From assembly GCA_003133665.1 (NCBI GenBank), contig PKYK01000074.1, forward strand, positions 1-44,670: a stretch of 44,670 nucleotides of DNA. Reading direction: 5' to 3'. A program made the position numbers and the translations under genes. Source of the DNA: Acidimicrobiaceae bacterium (GTDB lineage Bacteria; Actinomycetota; Acidimicrobiia; Acidimicrobiales; RAAP-2). Of this stretch, positions 7,473 to 16,181 are shown piece by piece (position 1 is the first letter of the stretch; every line of letters begins with the position of its first letter). The notes under the pieces are model-generated. The model was not told the DNA's origin. It searched no databases and was given only the letters and a program-made list of their open reading frames with translations.

Positions 7473-9105
7473 CGTCCGACCCGAGGCACCCTTCACCGCG
7501 GGGGCGTGGTCGAGCACGGTGGTGGCCCGGATCACGGGTCGCAAGGTGGTGAGGTCGGCCGTCGGGTGGGGTGCGGTCTTTGGCGTCTACGTCGCGACCC
7601 AGTCGCTCACGTACGCCACGAGCTACAAGTCCATTGCGGCGAGACGACTCCTCGTGAAGGAATTCGGATCGAACGCCGGAATCAGCGCGCTCGTGGGTCC
7701 CGCCTTCCGCATTGACACGGTCGCGGGCTTCACCGTGTGGAAGTGTCTCACCGTTCTTACGATCACGGGCGCCGTCTGGGGAATCCTGATCGGGACGCGG
7801 TTGCTGCGCGGCGAGGAGGAGGCCGGCCGGTGGGAGTTGTTGCTCGCCGGACGCACCACGCGGCGAGGGGCCGCCCTCCAGGCGTTGGTCGCCTACGCCG
7901 CCGGCCTGGTGGCGCTGTTCGTGACAACGGGTCTGCTCATCGTGGCACTGGGGAGGACGTCGAAAGTTGACGTCGCCGCCGGTGGGGCCCTCTTCTTCGC
8001 GGTCGCGATCGTGGCCGGGCCCTCGATGTTCCTCGTGGCCGGGGCCCTCACGAGTCAACTCGCATCGACACGCCGTCAGGCCGCTGGTGCCGCGTCGGCG
8101 TTCCTCGGGGCGAGTTATGCGATCCGGATGGTGGCCGATTCGGACACCGGCCTGGGGTGGCTGCGTTGGGCGACCCCCCTCGGATGGGTGGAGGAGATGA
8201 AGCCCCTCACGGCGCCGAACCCGTTGGCGCTCGTTCCCATCACGGCCCTGGTCGTCGTCGCTGGCTTGCTCACGGTGTACCTGGCCGGCCGCCGGGATCT
8301 TGGGGCCAGCACGCTGCCCGACCACTCGAGTTCCCGGCCGCACCTTGGACTCCTCTCGGGGCCGGCGGGACTCGCACTTCGCCTCATGCGCCCGACCCTG
8401 CTCGGTTGGGCGGCGTCGATCGTCGCCTACGGCCTGCTGCTCGGAAGCATCGCCAAGGCGGGAGGCCAGGCGATCACGAGTTCGCCAAGCCTGCGGCTCG
8501 TCTTCGAGCGACTGGGGGTGAGCGGAGCCGAAGCGTACCTCGGAGTCGCGCTGCTGATCATGGCGGTGGTGCTCGGCTTCGTCGCGGCGGGACAGGTCAC
8601 CGCCGCGAGGTCGGAGGAGTCGACCGGCCGCCTCGAGCACCTTCTCGCCCGCCCGCTCTCGCGGGTCTCGTGGCTCGGCAGGAGGATCGTCGTGGCCGCG
8701 GGCGTGCTGGTGGCGGGCGGCCTGCTCGCGGGACTCTCGACGTGGGTCGGTGCGGCGAGCGATCACGCGGGAGTGGACATCACGACGATGCTCCAGGCGG
8801 GCCTCAACGTCGTGCCCCCGTCGGTGCTGATCCTCGGAATCGGCGTGCTCGTGGTCGGCGCGCGTCCCCGGATGTCGGCGGCGGTCACCTACGCCGTACT
8901 GGTCTGGTCGCTCCTGGTCGAGATCACGAGCGGAGTCGTGGGGGTCAATCACTGGATCATCGACACGTCCGTGTTTCATCAGATGGCCGCAGCCCCCTCG
9001 GCGCCAATCGACTGGACGTCCAACACGGTGATGGTGGTGGTCGGCGCGCTCGCGGCGCTGGCGGGCGTCGCCGCCTTCAGGCGCCGGGATCTCCAGGGCG
9101 AGTGA
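7462..9105 (+). CDS. ABC exporter permease, polyketide-exporter-like
   Basis: A 547-residue membrane protein with about twelve hydrophobic segments in two similar halves. Conserved-looking loops occur in both: TRLLRGEEEAGRWELLLAGR (about residue 112) and ARSEESTGRLEHLLARPLSR (about residue 385). This internal duplication fits the family often labelled exporter of polyketide antibiotics, in which one gene carries both membrane halves. It overlaps the ATPase gene, so the two form one unit. ATG 7462 starts inside the ATPase end. Substrate cannot be told from sequence. Composition is strongly GC-rich. Confidence 0.85.
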   Translation: MGADVRPEAPFTAGAWSSTVVARITGRKVVRSAVGWGAVFGVYVATQSLTYATSYKSIAARRLLVKEFGSNAGISALVGPAFRIDTVAGFTVWKCLTVLTITGAVWGILIGTRLLRGEEEAGRWELLLAGRTTRRGAALQALVAYAAGLVALFVTTGLLIVALGRTSKVDVAAGGALFFAVAIVAGPSMFLVAGALTSQLASTRRQAAGAASAFLGASYAIRMVADSDTGLGWLRWATPLGWVEEMKPLTAPNPLALVPITALVVVAGLLTVYLAGRRDLGASTLPDHSSSRPHLGLLSGPAGLALRLMRPTLLGWAASIVAYGLLLGSIAKAGGQAITSSPSLRLVFERLGVSGAEAYLGVALLIMAVVLGFVAAGQVTAARSEESTGRLEHLLARPLSRVSWLGRRIVVAAGVLVAGGLLAGLSTWVGAASDHAGVDITTMLQAGLNVVPPSVLILGIGVLVVGARPRMSAAVTYAVLVWSLLVEITSGVVGVNHWIIDTSVFHQMAAAPSAPIDWTSNTVMVVVGALAALAGVAAFRRRDLQGE

Positions 9106-9138
9106 TTGGCGCGGTGTCGCCGACGCCCGCGGGTCGGA

Positions 9139-9915
9139 TCACTTGGGCTGCATGCGGATGCCGGCGTCGATGCGAACCGACTCGGCGTTCATGTAGCTGT
9201 TGGCGAGCAGTTCCACGGCGAGTGACGCGAACTCCTCGGAGTACCCGAGGCGCTTCGGGAAGAGGACGCCGGCGCCGAGGCGGGCCTTGAACTCATCGGA
9301 CTGGGGACCGGTGCCGTAGATGGGCGTGTCGATCAGACCCGGGAGGATGCAGTTGGCGCGAACGCCGATTGCGGCGAGGTCACGAGCGAGCGGGAGGGTG
9401 AGCCCGACCACGCCGCCCTTGGATGACGAGTAGGCGACCTGACCGATCTGGCCGTCCTCGGCGGCGACCGACGCGGTGTTCACGATGGCACCGCGCAGAC
9501 CGTCGACGTCGGGCGTATTGTGGCTCATCGCGGTCGCGGCCAGGCGACAGACGTTGAAGGTGCCCACCAGGTTGATCTCGATGACCTTGCGGTAGAGGTC
9601 GAGATCGTGGGCGGACGCGTATTCGCCGTCCTTGCCAATCGTGCGAGTCGCCCAGCCGATGCCGGCACAGTTGACGGCGATCCAGATCGGCGCCATTGCT
9701 TTGGCGGCCTCGATCGCGGCGATGACCTGTTCGGTGTTGGTTACGTCGCAGTGTGCGTAGGCGCCACCGATCTCGCTGGCGATCTGGCTTCCCCGCTCGT
9801 CGTTGAGGTCGGCCACGATTACCTTGACGCCGCGCGAGGCCAGCGCCCGCGCGGTCGCCTCACCGAGGCCGGAGGCTCCGCCCGTGACGATGGCTGAGGT
9901 GTTGTTGAGTTCCAT
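9139..9915 (-). CDS. SDR-family dehydrogenase, HSD10 / 3-hydroxyacyl-CoA dehydrogenase type 2-like
   Basis: A 258-residue classical short-chain dehydrogenase. It shows the cofactor loop [12 protein letters not shown], Asp at VIVADLND (NAD preference), NCAGIGWA, catalytic Ser in [16 protein letters not shown], Tyr/Lys in AYSSSKGG, and [14 protein letters not shown]. The wording around AAEDGQIGQ and the C-terminal [11 protein letters not shown] resemble the HSD10 group that oxidises 3-hydroxyacyl-CoA in fatty-acid or isoleucine breakdown. A good GACAGGAG precedes ATG 9915. It is a single gene, running opposite to its neighbours. The fatty-acid role is inference from family resemblance. Confidence 0.9.
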   Translation of the reverse strand: MELNNTSAIVTGGASGLGEATARALASRGVKVIVADLNDERGSQIASEIGGAYAHCDVTNTEQVIAAIEAAKAMAPIWIAVNCAGIGWATRTIGKDGEYASAHDLDLYRKVIEINLVGTFNVCRLAATAMSHNTPDVDGLRGAIVNTASVAAEDGQIGQVAYSSSKGGVVGLTLPLARDLAAIGVRANCILPGLIDTPIYGTGPQSDEFKARLGAGVLFPKRLGYSEEFASLAVELLANSYMNAESVRIDAGIRMQPK

Positions 9916-10022
9916 TGCGCTGCTCCTGTCGTTGGGGTCGGTCCGGGGTCGGCCGGACCGTTACCGAGTCAAGCAGAGAAAGGGGTGGCGTGGCGCGTCC
10001 GACCAGCCCCTAGCGTGAGACC

Positions 10023-11063
10023 ATGCCTTCGGCCTACGAATACACCAAGGAAGAACTGGCCGAACTGCTCGCCGGTGAGCCCCGCTACCGCGTCGATCAG
10101 GTCTGGCGCGGGCTCTGGACCGAGGGTCAGCGCATTGACGAGATCACCACGATTCCCAGGGCGTTGCGCGCCCGGTTGGGTGAGGCCTTCGCGCCCAGCC
10201 TCGAGGTCGTCAACGACGTGCAGAGCGACCAAGGAGCGACGCGCAAGTGGGTCTTTCGTCTCGCCGACGGTGCCACCATCGAGACGGTCCTGATGGGTTA
10301 CGACGACCGGGTCACGGTCTGCGTGTCGAGTCAGGCCGGCTGCGCGATGGGCTGCACGTTCTGCGCCACCGGCCAGGCCGGTTTCACACGCCACCTCACC
10401 GCGGGCGAAGTATTGGAACAGGTGATGTTCGCCGCGCGCGCGGCCGGGCCCCGACGACTTTCGAACGTGGTGTTCATGGGTATGGGCGAGCCGTTGGCGA
10501 ACTACAAGGTGACGGTTGACGCGGTCAAGCGTCTGCACGAGTACCGCGGCATGAGCGCGCGTCACCTCACGGTGTCGACGGTCGGCGTCGCTCCGGCGAT
10601 TGAGCGCTTGGCCCAAGAGGGACTGCCGCTGACGTTGGCCGTCAGTCTGCACTCGGCGAACAACGCGACGCGCGACCAGTTGGTGCCCCTCAACCGTCGC
10701 TACCCTCTCGAACGGCTGCACGAGGCGTGCGTCAACTGGGTGGCCACGACGTCGCGCCGATTGAGCTTCGAATGGGCGCTCATCGACGGCGTCAACGACA
10801 CCGACCAGGCTCTGGACGAGCTCGCCGATTACGCCAACTCGCTGCGCGCCCACGTGAACCTGATACCGCTCAATCCGACGCCCGGGTACCTCGTTCGTGG
10901 CACCTCCGCGCAACGGGTGCGGTCGTTTCGCGATGGGCTCGAGGCGCAGGGCATCAACGTCACCGTGCGCAACACCCGCGGGCGTTCCATTGACGCCGCC
11001 TGTGGCCAGCTCGCGAACGTGACCAACGCCAAGCGCCGATCGATTCCGGTGCGTTCCGCCTAA
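10023..11063 (+). CDS. rlmN: 23S rRNA (adenine-2503-C2)-methyltransferase / tRNA A37 C2-methyltransferase
   Basis: Radical SAM enzyme that methylates A2503 of 23S rRNA and A37 of some tRNAs. The 346-residue protein carries the iron-sulfur motif CAMGCTFC in SQAGCAMGCTFCATGQAGF (about residue 107), GMGEPLANY, SVGV-type strand STVGVAPAI, SLHSANN, NLIPLNPTPG, and the C-terminal mechanistic cysteine in IDAACGQL. Length is normal. Its stop overlaps the stop of the convergent MFS gene by 3 nt. Confidence 0.96.
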   Translation: MPSAYEYTKEELAELLAGEPRYRVDQVWRGLWTEGQRIDEITTIPRALRARLGEAFAPSLEVVNDVQSDQGATRKWVFRLADGATIETVLMGYDDRVTVCVSSQAGCAMGCTFCATGQAGFTRHLTAGEVLEQVMFAARAAGPRRLSNVVFMGMGEPLANYKVTVDAVKRLHEYRGMSARHLTVSTVGVAPAIERLAQEGLPLTLAVSLHSANNATRDQLVPLNRRYPLERLHEACVNWVATTSRRLSFEWALIDGVNDTDQALDELADYANSLRAHVNLIPLNPTPGYLVRGTSAQRVRSFRDGLEAQGINVTVRNTRGRSIDAACGQLANVTNAKRRSIPVRSA

Positions 11064-12283
11064 CGGGCTTCGTCGCGCCAGAAACTCGGGCGCCACCGAG
11101 TCAGGGCCAGCACGCCGAGGATGCAGGCCACGCCGCCCGAGACGATCGAGAACTCGGTCGAGACGAGGCTGGCGACGACGCCGGACTCCAGGTCGCCGAG
11201 GCGCGGCCCACCGGTTACCACCGCCATCTGGATCGACCAGATTCGGCTGCGGAACTCGTCGGAGATCGCGTTCTGCAAGATGGTGTTGCGCAGCACCGCT
11301 GAGATCACGTCGGCGGCACCGGCGACGGCGAGGCACGCGAGGCTGATCCACACCTCGTGGATCAGCCCGAAGAGGACCATGGCGGCGCCCCAGGCCATTA
11401 CCACGACTACTACCAGACGGCCCCGGCGTCGGACCCTCGCGATCCATCCCGTCATGACGGCCATCAGAATCGCCCCCGCGCCGGGGGCGGCGTACAGCAG
11501 ACCGAGCAGGCGCGGCCCCCCGTGATAGATGGACAGCGCTACCGCGGGAAAGAGAGCTCGGGGCAGTCCGAAGACCATGGCGTTCAGGTCGATCAGGTAC
11601 ACCGCCTGCGCCGTGGCGTGACTGCGCACGTAACTGAAGCCGTCTCCGATCGCGCGCAGCAACGCGACGCCGATGTGGTCACCGCTCGGTTTCATCGGCG
11701 ACATGAAGTAGGTGGCGACCATCAAGATGGCGAAGGTGAACGCGTCGAGCCAGTAGCACGACGAGAGACTGACGCTGGCGAGCAGCACGCCGGCCAGCGC
11801 CGGGCCGGCGACCAACGCGGTGTTCGCCGCGATCTGGTTGAGCGAGTACGCCGCGACCAGCTCGTTCGGCGCCACGAGGGACGGAATCGCCGCGCTGCGA
11901 ATCGGTCCGGAGAATCCCGCCGCTCCCGCCGCCAAGGCGGCGAGCAGCAAGAGGACGACGAAGTGCGTGCGCGTCAGCTGCGCGTTCAGCGCGAGACCGG
12001 CACTCATCAGGCCCAGGACGAACGAGCTGGCGACGAGCAGGGTTCTTCGGTCGAAACGGTCGCCGAGCGCGCCGCCCCACAGTGAGCCCGTGATGAGGAA
12101 GGGAAGTTGGATGAGACTCGCGATCCCTACCCAGAGACTCGAATGGGTTTCGCGGTACACCTGGTAGGGCACCGCAACCACCGTGACGTTACTGCCGAGT
12201 AGTGAGACGAGTTGTCCGCTGAAGAGAAGTCGGAAGTCTCGATTCGTGCGAAGTGGGCTCATGTCGACGAAGAGCCTGGGCAC
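11060..12283 (-). CDS. MFS transporter, EntS-like exporter
   Basis: A 407-residue major facilitator protein with about twelve membrane segments. The opening SPLRTNRDFRLLFSGQLVSL and the loop GGALGDRFDRRTLL (cytosolic 2-3 loop with the G-x-x-x-D-R-x-x-R pattern) are typical of the MFS_3 / enterobactin-exporter-like group. Start is taken at ATG 12283; an internal ATG at codon 8 (before SPLRTNR) is equally possible. It is divergent from the 2-oxoacid dehydrogenase operon with about 50 nt between starts, and convergent with rlmN. Substrate unknown. Confidence 0.88.
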   Translation of the reverse strand: MPRLFVDMSPLRTNRDFRLLFSGQLVSLLGSNVTVVAVPYQVYRETHSSLWVGIASLIQLPFLITGSLWGGALGDRFDRRTLLVASSFVLGLMSAGLALNAQLTRTHFVVLLLLAALAAGAAGFSGPIRSAAIPSLVAPNELVAAYSLNQIAANTALVAGPALAGVLLASVSLSSCYWLDAFTFAILMVATYFMSPMKPSGDHIGVALLRAIGDGFSYVRSHATAQAVYLIDLNAMVFGLPRALFPAVALSIYHGGPRLLGLLYAAPGAGAILMAVMTGWIARVRRRGRLVVVVVMAWGAAMVLFGLIHEVWISLACLAVAGAADVISAVLRNTILQNAISDEFRSRIWSIQMAVVTGGPRLGDLESGVVASLVSTEFSIVSGGVACILGVLALTRWRPSFWRDEAR

Positions 12284-12336
12284 CCCAATTATCGTACGAG
12301 ACTAAGGTGACGGGGGGTGGTGACGAAGGAGAGTCG

Positions 12337-13404
12337 ATGATCGACGAGGAACTTGTCCAGTTACTTACACCCGAGGGTGAGCGAGTAGACAGCACCGAGT
12401 ACGAAAGCTCGCTGAGCGGTGACGAGATCTTCGGTTTCTATCGTGACATGGCGATCGTTCGCCGGATCTGCAGCGAGGCGACGTCGCTCCAGCGACAGGG
12501 TCAGTTGGCGCTCTGGGCGCCGGTCCAGGGGCAAGAGGCGGCCCAGATTGGGGCCGGCAGAGCACTGGCTCCCACGGATTTCACGTTTCCGACCTACCGC
12601 GAGCACGGCATCGCCTGGTGCCGCGGTGTGCCGCCCGAGGACATGCTGCGAATCTTTCGCGCGGTGAGCAACGGCGGGTGGGACCCCCAGAAGTACCGCC
12701 ACTCCACGCCGACCGTCGTGCTCGGCAACCAGACCCTCAACGCCGTCGGCTACGCCATGGGGGTGCAGCGCGACGGGGCCGAGGAGGCCGTGATGACGTT
12801 CTTCGGCGACGGTGCCTCGAGCCAGGGCGACGTGCTCGAGTCGTTCGTCTGGGCCTCTTCGTTCAACACGCCGATCGTGTTCTTCTTGCAGAACAACCAG
12901 TGGGCCATTTCCGAGCCCTCGTCTCTGCAGACCAAGATCCCTCTCTACCACCGCGCCCACGGATTTGGTTTCCCCGGCATTCGGGTTGACGGGAATGATG
13001 TCCTGGCCGTGTATGAGGTCACGAAGCGCGCACTCGAGAATGCCCGAGTCGGCGGCGGTCCCACTTTGGTTGAGGCCTACACCTATCGCATGGGTGCCCA
13101 CACCACGTCGGACGACCCGACGCGCTACCGCATCGACGCCGAAGTCGAGGTGTGGAAGCACCGCGACCCGATCGAACGGGTGAAGGCGCTGCTGGTTCAT
13201 GAGTACAAGGTCAAAGCGACTGCGTTTGATGAGGTCGCCGCCGAGGCCGACGTGGTCGCGTTGAAACTCCGAGACGACGTGTTGGCGATGGATCGGCCCG
13301 ACCCACTCTCGATGTTCGAGCACGCCTACGCCGCTTCGCACCCGCTGGTCGAAGAGGGTCGTCGCGAGATGATCGAACTCGGGATTGGCGGAAGTTCGCA
13401 CTGA
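12337..13404 (+). CDS. bkdA: 2-oxoacid dehydrogenase E1 component, alpha subunit (branched-chain type)
   Basis: Thiamine-diphosphate-dependent decarboxylase half of a 2-oxoacid dehydrogenase. The 355-residue protein has QGQEAAQIGAGRAL, TYREHGIAWCRGV, and the thiamine-diphosphate motif from GDGASSQGD to LQNNQWAIS (about residues 168-198), followed by DGNDVLAVYEV and YRMGAHTTSDDPTRYR with the phosphorylation-loop-like segment. ATG 12337 follows GAAGGAGAG. Stop and next start overlap (TGATG). Together with E1beta and a BkdC-like E2 it should act on branched-chain 2-oxoacids, though pyruvate cannot be excluded from sequence alone. Confidence 0.9.
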   Translation: MIDEELVQLLTPEGERVDSTEYESSLSGDEIFGFYRDMAIVRRICSEATSLQRQGQLALWAPVQGQEAAQIGAGRALAPTDFTFPTYREHGIAWCRGVPPEDMLRIFRAVSNGGWDPQKYRHSTPTVVLGNQTLNAVGYAMGVQRDGAEEAVMTFFGDGASSQGDVLESFVWASSFNTPIVFFLQNNQWAISEPSSLQTKIPLYHRAHGFGFPGIRVDGNDVLAVYEVTKRALENARVGGGPTLVEAYTYRMGAHTTSDDPTRYRIDAEVEVWKHRDPIERVKALLVHEYKVKATAFDEVAAEADVVALKLRDDVLAMDRPDPLSMFEHAYAASHPLVEEGRREMIELGIGGSSH

Positions 13405-14390
13405 TGACCACGAAGACCATGACGATGGCGAAAGCCCTCAACGAAGGACTCCGTCAGTCGATGGAGAAGAACAAGAAGGTTCTTCTCATGGGCGAGGACA
13501 TCGGCAAGCTCGGTGGCGTCTTTCGCATCACCGACGGTCTCCAGAAGGATTTCGGCGAAGATCGTGTGATTGACGCTCCCCTCGCGGAATCGGCAATCGT
13601 CGGCACCGCAGTGGGCTTGGCCATACGCGGGTACCGCACCGTGTGTGAAATGCAGTTCGACGGATTCGTCTACCCGGCCTTCGACCAGATCGTCTCCCAA
13701 GTCGCCAAGCTCCACAAGCGCACCGACGGCGTGTACACGATGGGGCTGGTCATCCGTCTGCCGTTTCAGGGTGGCATCGGCGCAATCGAGCACCACTCCG
13801 AGAGCCCGGAGGCGTATTTCGCCCAGACCGCGGGGCTTCGCGTGGTCTCGTGTTCGACTCCGAACGACGCCTACTGGATGATCCAGCAGTCCATTGAACA
13901 CGACGATCCCATCATCTTCTGCGAGCCCAAGAGCCGCTACTGGGAGAAGGGCGAAGTCGATTTGGACGACCCGCCCTGCGGTCTGTTTGACGCGGTCGTT
14001 CGTCGCGAGGGCCGTGACGTCACCCTCATTGCCTACGGCGCAATGGTGAAGACGGCGCTGCGCGCCGCCGAGGCCGCCGCCGGCGAAGGCGTCTCCCTTG
14101 AGGTCATCGACGCCCGATCCCTGGCTCCGCTCGACCTCGACACCATGGTGACGTCGCTCGAGAAGACCGGGCGACTCGTCGTGGTGCAGGAGGCTCCCCA
14201 CATGGCATCGATCGGTTCGGAGATCGTGGCGGAGTTGACCCAGCGCTGCTTCTACTCATTGCGGGCCCCGGGACTTCGCGTGAGCGGGTATCACGTGCCG
14301 TATCCTCCGTCACGGATCGAAGAAGAATACCGACCGAGTGTCGATCGGGTGTTGGATGCCGTTGACCGAGTGATGGGATTCGAAAGTTGA
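13404..14390 (+). CDS. bkdB: 2-oxoacid dehydrogenase E1 component, beta subunit
   Basis: Pairs with the alpha subunit to form the E1 active site. The 328-residue protein contains VLLMGEDIGKLGGVFR, DAPLAESAIVGTAVGLA, QFDGFVYPAFDQI, GGIGAIEHHSESPEA and, in the C-terminal transketolase-like domain, LIAYGAMVKTAL and EVIDARSLAPLD, with VVQEAP. Length is normal for the family. It starts at ATG 13404 within the upstream stop and ends in the E2 start (GTTGAG), so the three genes are translationally linked. Confidence 0.92.
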   Translation: MTTKTMTMAKALNEGLRQSMEKNKKVLLMGEDIGKLGGVFRITDGLQKDFGEDRVIDAPLAESAIVGTAVGLAIRGYRTVCEMQFDGFVYPAFDQIVSQVAKLHKRTDGVYTMGLVIRLPFQGGIGAIEHHSESPEAYFAQTAGLRVVSCSTPNDAYWMIQQSIEHDDPIIFCEPKSRYWEKGEVDLDDPPCGLFDAVVRREGRDVTLIAYGAMVKTALRAAEAAAGEGVSLEVIDARSLAPLDLDTMVTSLEKTGRLVVVQEAPHMASIGSEIVAELTQRCFYSLRAPGLRVSGYHVPYPPSRIEEEYRPSVDRVLDAVDRVMGFES

Positions 14391-15751
14391 GTGAGCGCAC
14401 CTTCTTGCTGCCCGACGTTGGCGAAGGACTGGTCGAGGCCGAAATCGTCGCCTGGAAGGTTCGCGTCGGTGACGTGGTCGTGCTGAACCAACCTCTCGTC
14501 GATATCGAGACCGCCAAGGCCACCGTGGAGCTGCCGAGCCCCTACGCGGGGACGGTCGTAGCGTTGCACGGCAACGTGGGCGACGTCATGGAAGTCGGCA
14601 AACCCCTGATCGTCTTCGAGGTCGGCGGCGACATCGGTCCCGCCGAGAGCGCCGTCGGCGCCGAGGGCTCTGGGCCCGTCGCCGAAGGGGTCGGGCGTAC
14701 CGCGGTCCTCGTCGGGTACGGAGTCGCCGACGAGGAGGCCGTCGCCACCCGTCGTCACCGCCGTACCGCTGGTGACTCGTCGGCGCCGACCCCGGTTGGC
14801 GCGCCGGCCGTGGCAACGCCCGGTCTCGCCCCACGGTCCACCCCGCCGGTTCGCCTCTACGCCAAGCAGCACGGCGTGGATCTGGCGACCCTGGCGGGAA
14901 CCGGTCGGGCAGGATTGATCACCCGCGACGATGTCGAGAGAGCCCTGAGCAGTTCGCCAGTGCCGGGTGCTCGTCCGAGCGCTCCGATCACGGGCCCGAC
15001 CTCCACGTCGCGCTTCGTCGGCCGCGAGCTCGAATCATGGGCGACGGGCCCGAAGGAAGAACGCATTGCGGTCAAAGGCGTCCTGCGATCGATGAGCGAC
15101 GCGATGGTGCAGAGTGCGTTCACCTCGCCGCACGCGGCCGTGTGGGTGCGCGTCGACGTCACCCGAACCGTCGAGTTGCTGGCCTCGCTGAAGCAGCACG
15201 CCAATCTGTCGGGGGTGCGTCTTTCGCCGCTCACCATCGCCGCTCTCGCGTTCTGTGATGCGGCCCGTCACTTCCCGGGAATCAACTCGAGCTTCGACAA
15301 TGCGACCAACGAGGTCGTGGTGCGCCGCACCGTCAACCTCGGCATCGCCGCCGACACGCCGAGGGGTCTGATCGTTCCCAATATCAAGGACGCCGATCAG
15401 CTAGACCTCGTCGCCATGGCGTCGGCACTCGACGTCGTGGTCGACAAGGCCCGAAACGGGACCACGACACCGAACGAGATGATCGGCACGACGTTGACGA
15501 TTACCAACGTGGGCCCATTTGGCGTTGACGCCGCGATGCCCATCATTCCACCCGGCACCGGGGCGATCTTGGCGATGGGCCAGATTGCCAAGGCGCCGTG
15601 GGTCGTGAACGACCAGGTCGTGGTTCGATACGTGATGGAGTTGGCGATGTCGTTCGATCACCGTCAGATTGACGGGGCGTTAGCATCAGCCGTGCTCGCT
15701 CACGTGGGCCGCTTCTTCCAGGACCCCGCTCCGGCCCTCATCGCCGGCTAG
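14387..15751 (+). CDS. bkdC: 2-oxoacid dehydrogenase E2, lipoyl acyltransferase (branched-chain type)
   Basis: Carries acyl groups on lipoyl-lysine and transfers them to CoA. One lipoyl domain (about residues 1-80) has the modified Lys in DIETAKATVEL. A linker with RTAVLVGYGV and an Arg-rich patch resembles actinobacterial BkdC. The peripheral-subunit-binding domain is RLYAKQHGVDLATLAGTGRA. The catalytic domain ends in SFDHRQIDGA (His/Asp catalytic motif) and LAHVGRFFQDP. The start is TTG 14387, inside the upstream stop, because MSERTFLLPDVGEG then gives a normal N-terminus. The final TAG belongs to a CTAG at which an IS end is joined. No E3 gene is nearby. Confidence 0.92.
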   Translation: MSERTFLLPDVGEGLVEAEIVAWKVRVGDVVVLNQPLVDIETAKATVELPSPYAGTVVALHGNVGDVMEVGKPLIVFEVGGDIGPAESAVGAEGSGPVAEGVGRTAVLVGYGVADEEAVATRRHRRTAGDSSAPTPVGAPAVATPGLAPRSTPPVRLYAKQHGVDLATLAGTGRAGLITRDDVERALSSSPVPGARPSAPITGPTSTSRFVGRELESWATGPKEERIAVKGVLRSMSDAMVQSAFTSPHAAVWVRVDVTRTVELLASLKQHANLSGVRLSPLTIAALAFCDAARHFPGINSSFDNATNEVVVRRTVNLGIAADTPRGLIVPNIKDADQLDLVAMASALDVVVDKARNGTTTPNEMIGTTLTITNVGPFGVDAAMPIIPPGTGAILAMGQIAKAPWVVNDQVVVRYVMELAMSFDHRQIDGALASAVLAHVGRFFQDPAPALIAG

Positions 15752-15806
15752 ATGTACCCGGCCAACACGTTGGTGCCATTGACGTAGACGAAAGCCGCCG
15801 GAATGG
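15752..15806 (+). mobile_element. orphan left end of the IS481-family element
   Basis: About 55 nt starting ATGTACCCGGCCAACACGTT match the left end of the element at 18459-18513 with a single difference (G for T in GCCGCCGGAATGG). No transposase follows. It begins directly at the CTAG (15748-15751) that contains the bkdC stop codon. It is the scar of a former insertion whose rest was deleted; the sequence changes at 15807 into a decayed GNAT gene. Confidence 0.85.
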
Positions 15807-15807
15807 C

Positions 15808-16053
15808 GAGCACGTTCGTTTGGAGTCGCTGTCGACGAGTCACGTCGACGCCTTGATTATTGCGGCGAATGAGAATCGCGCTTCATACGGCTCTACCTCG
15901 GTGCCAGAGTCGCCACAAGCCATGTCGAACTACGTAGAGACGTTGCTCGAAGAGTCATAGAGGGGCCCGACGATCCCCTTCACTCAGATCGAGACGGCAT
16001 TCAACCAAGTGGTTTGCAGGACACGATACTTGACGATCCGGTGCCGTCCATAA
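15808..16053 (+). pseudogene. decayed GNAT-family N-acetyltransferase fragment
   Basis: The frame from 15808 reads HVRLESLSTSHVDAL, then AANENRASYGSTSVPESPQA and MSNYVETLLEES, then a TAG stop at 15958, and continues in the same frame as TIPFTQIETAFNQVVCRTRY LTIR before TAA at 16051. This is the start of a RimJ/RimL-like acetyltransferase with its N-terminus replaced by the IS end, an internal stop, and no readable C-terminal half. Identification is from remembered family pattern (RLEPL-x-x-x-H, TYGYT-x-VP, PFTQI, G-x-TRYL). It is not a functional gene. Confidence 0.6.
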
Positions 16054-16169
16054 CAGCCGCTTCCGTACGCTGCGAAGACAGGCTGTCACCGTCGCAACGT
16101 GCGTGACCCACTGGCTACCAGGACACAGAGAATTCGTCGAACCAGAGACTCAAGCATGAATCATGTCGG

Positions 16170-16175
16170 TACTAT
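16170..16175 (+). promoter_or_regulatory. -10 box of a probable leaderless promoter
   Basis: TACTAT ends 6 nt before the GTG at 16182. This spacing places transcription start on the first base of the start codon, as in leaderless actinobacterial mRNAs. No ribosome binding site is visible. No good -35 box is seen. The signal supports GTG 16182 over the ATG at 16200. Confidence 0.45.
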
Positions 16176-16181
16176 TCCTCT

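Noticed and set aside
7384..8979. Leftward 531-codon frame opposite the ABC exporter
   Set aside because: Arg/Asp/His/Gly-rich low-complexity composition typical of antisense frames in GC-rich DNA; the rightward frame has clear ABC permease features.
12361..13401. Leftward 346-codon frame opposite the E1alpha gene
   Set aside because: The rightward strand encodes an unmistakable E1alpha with the thiamine-diphosphate motif; the leftward product shows no motif.
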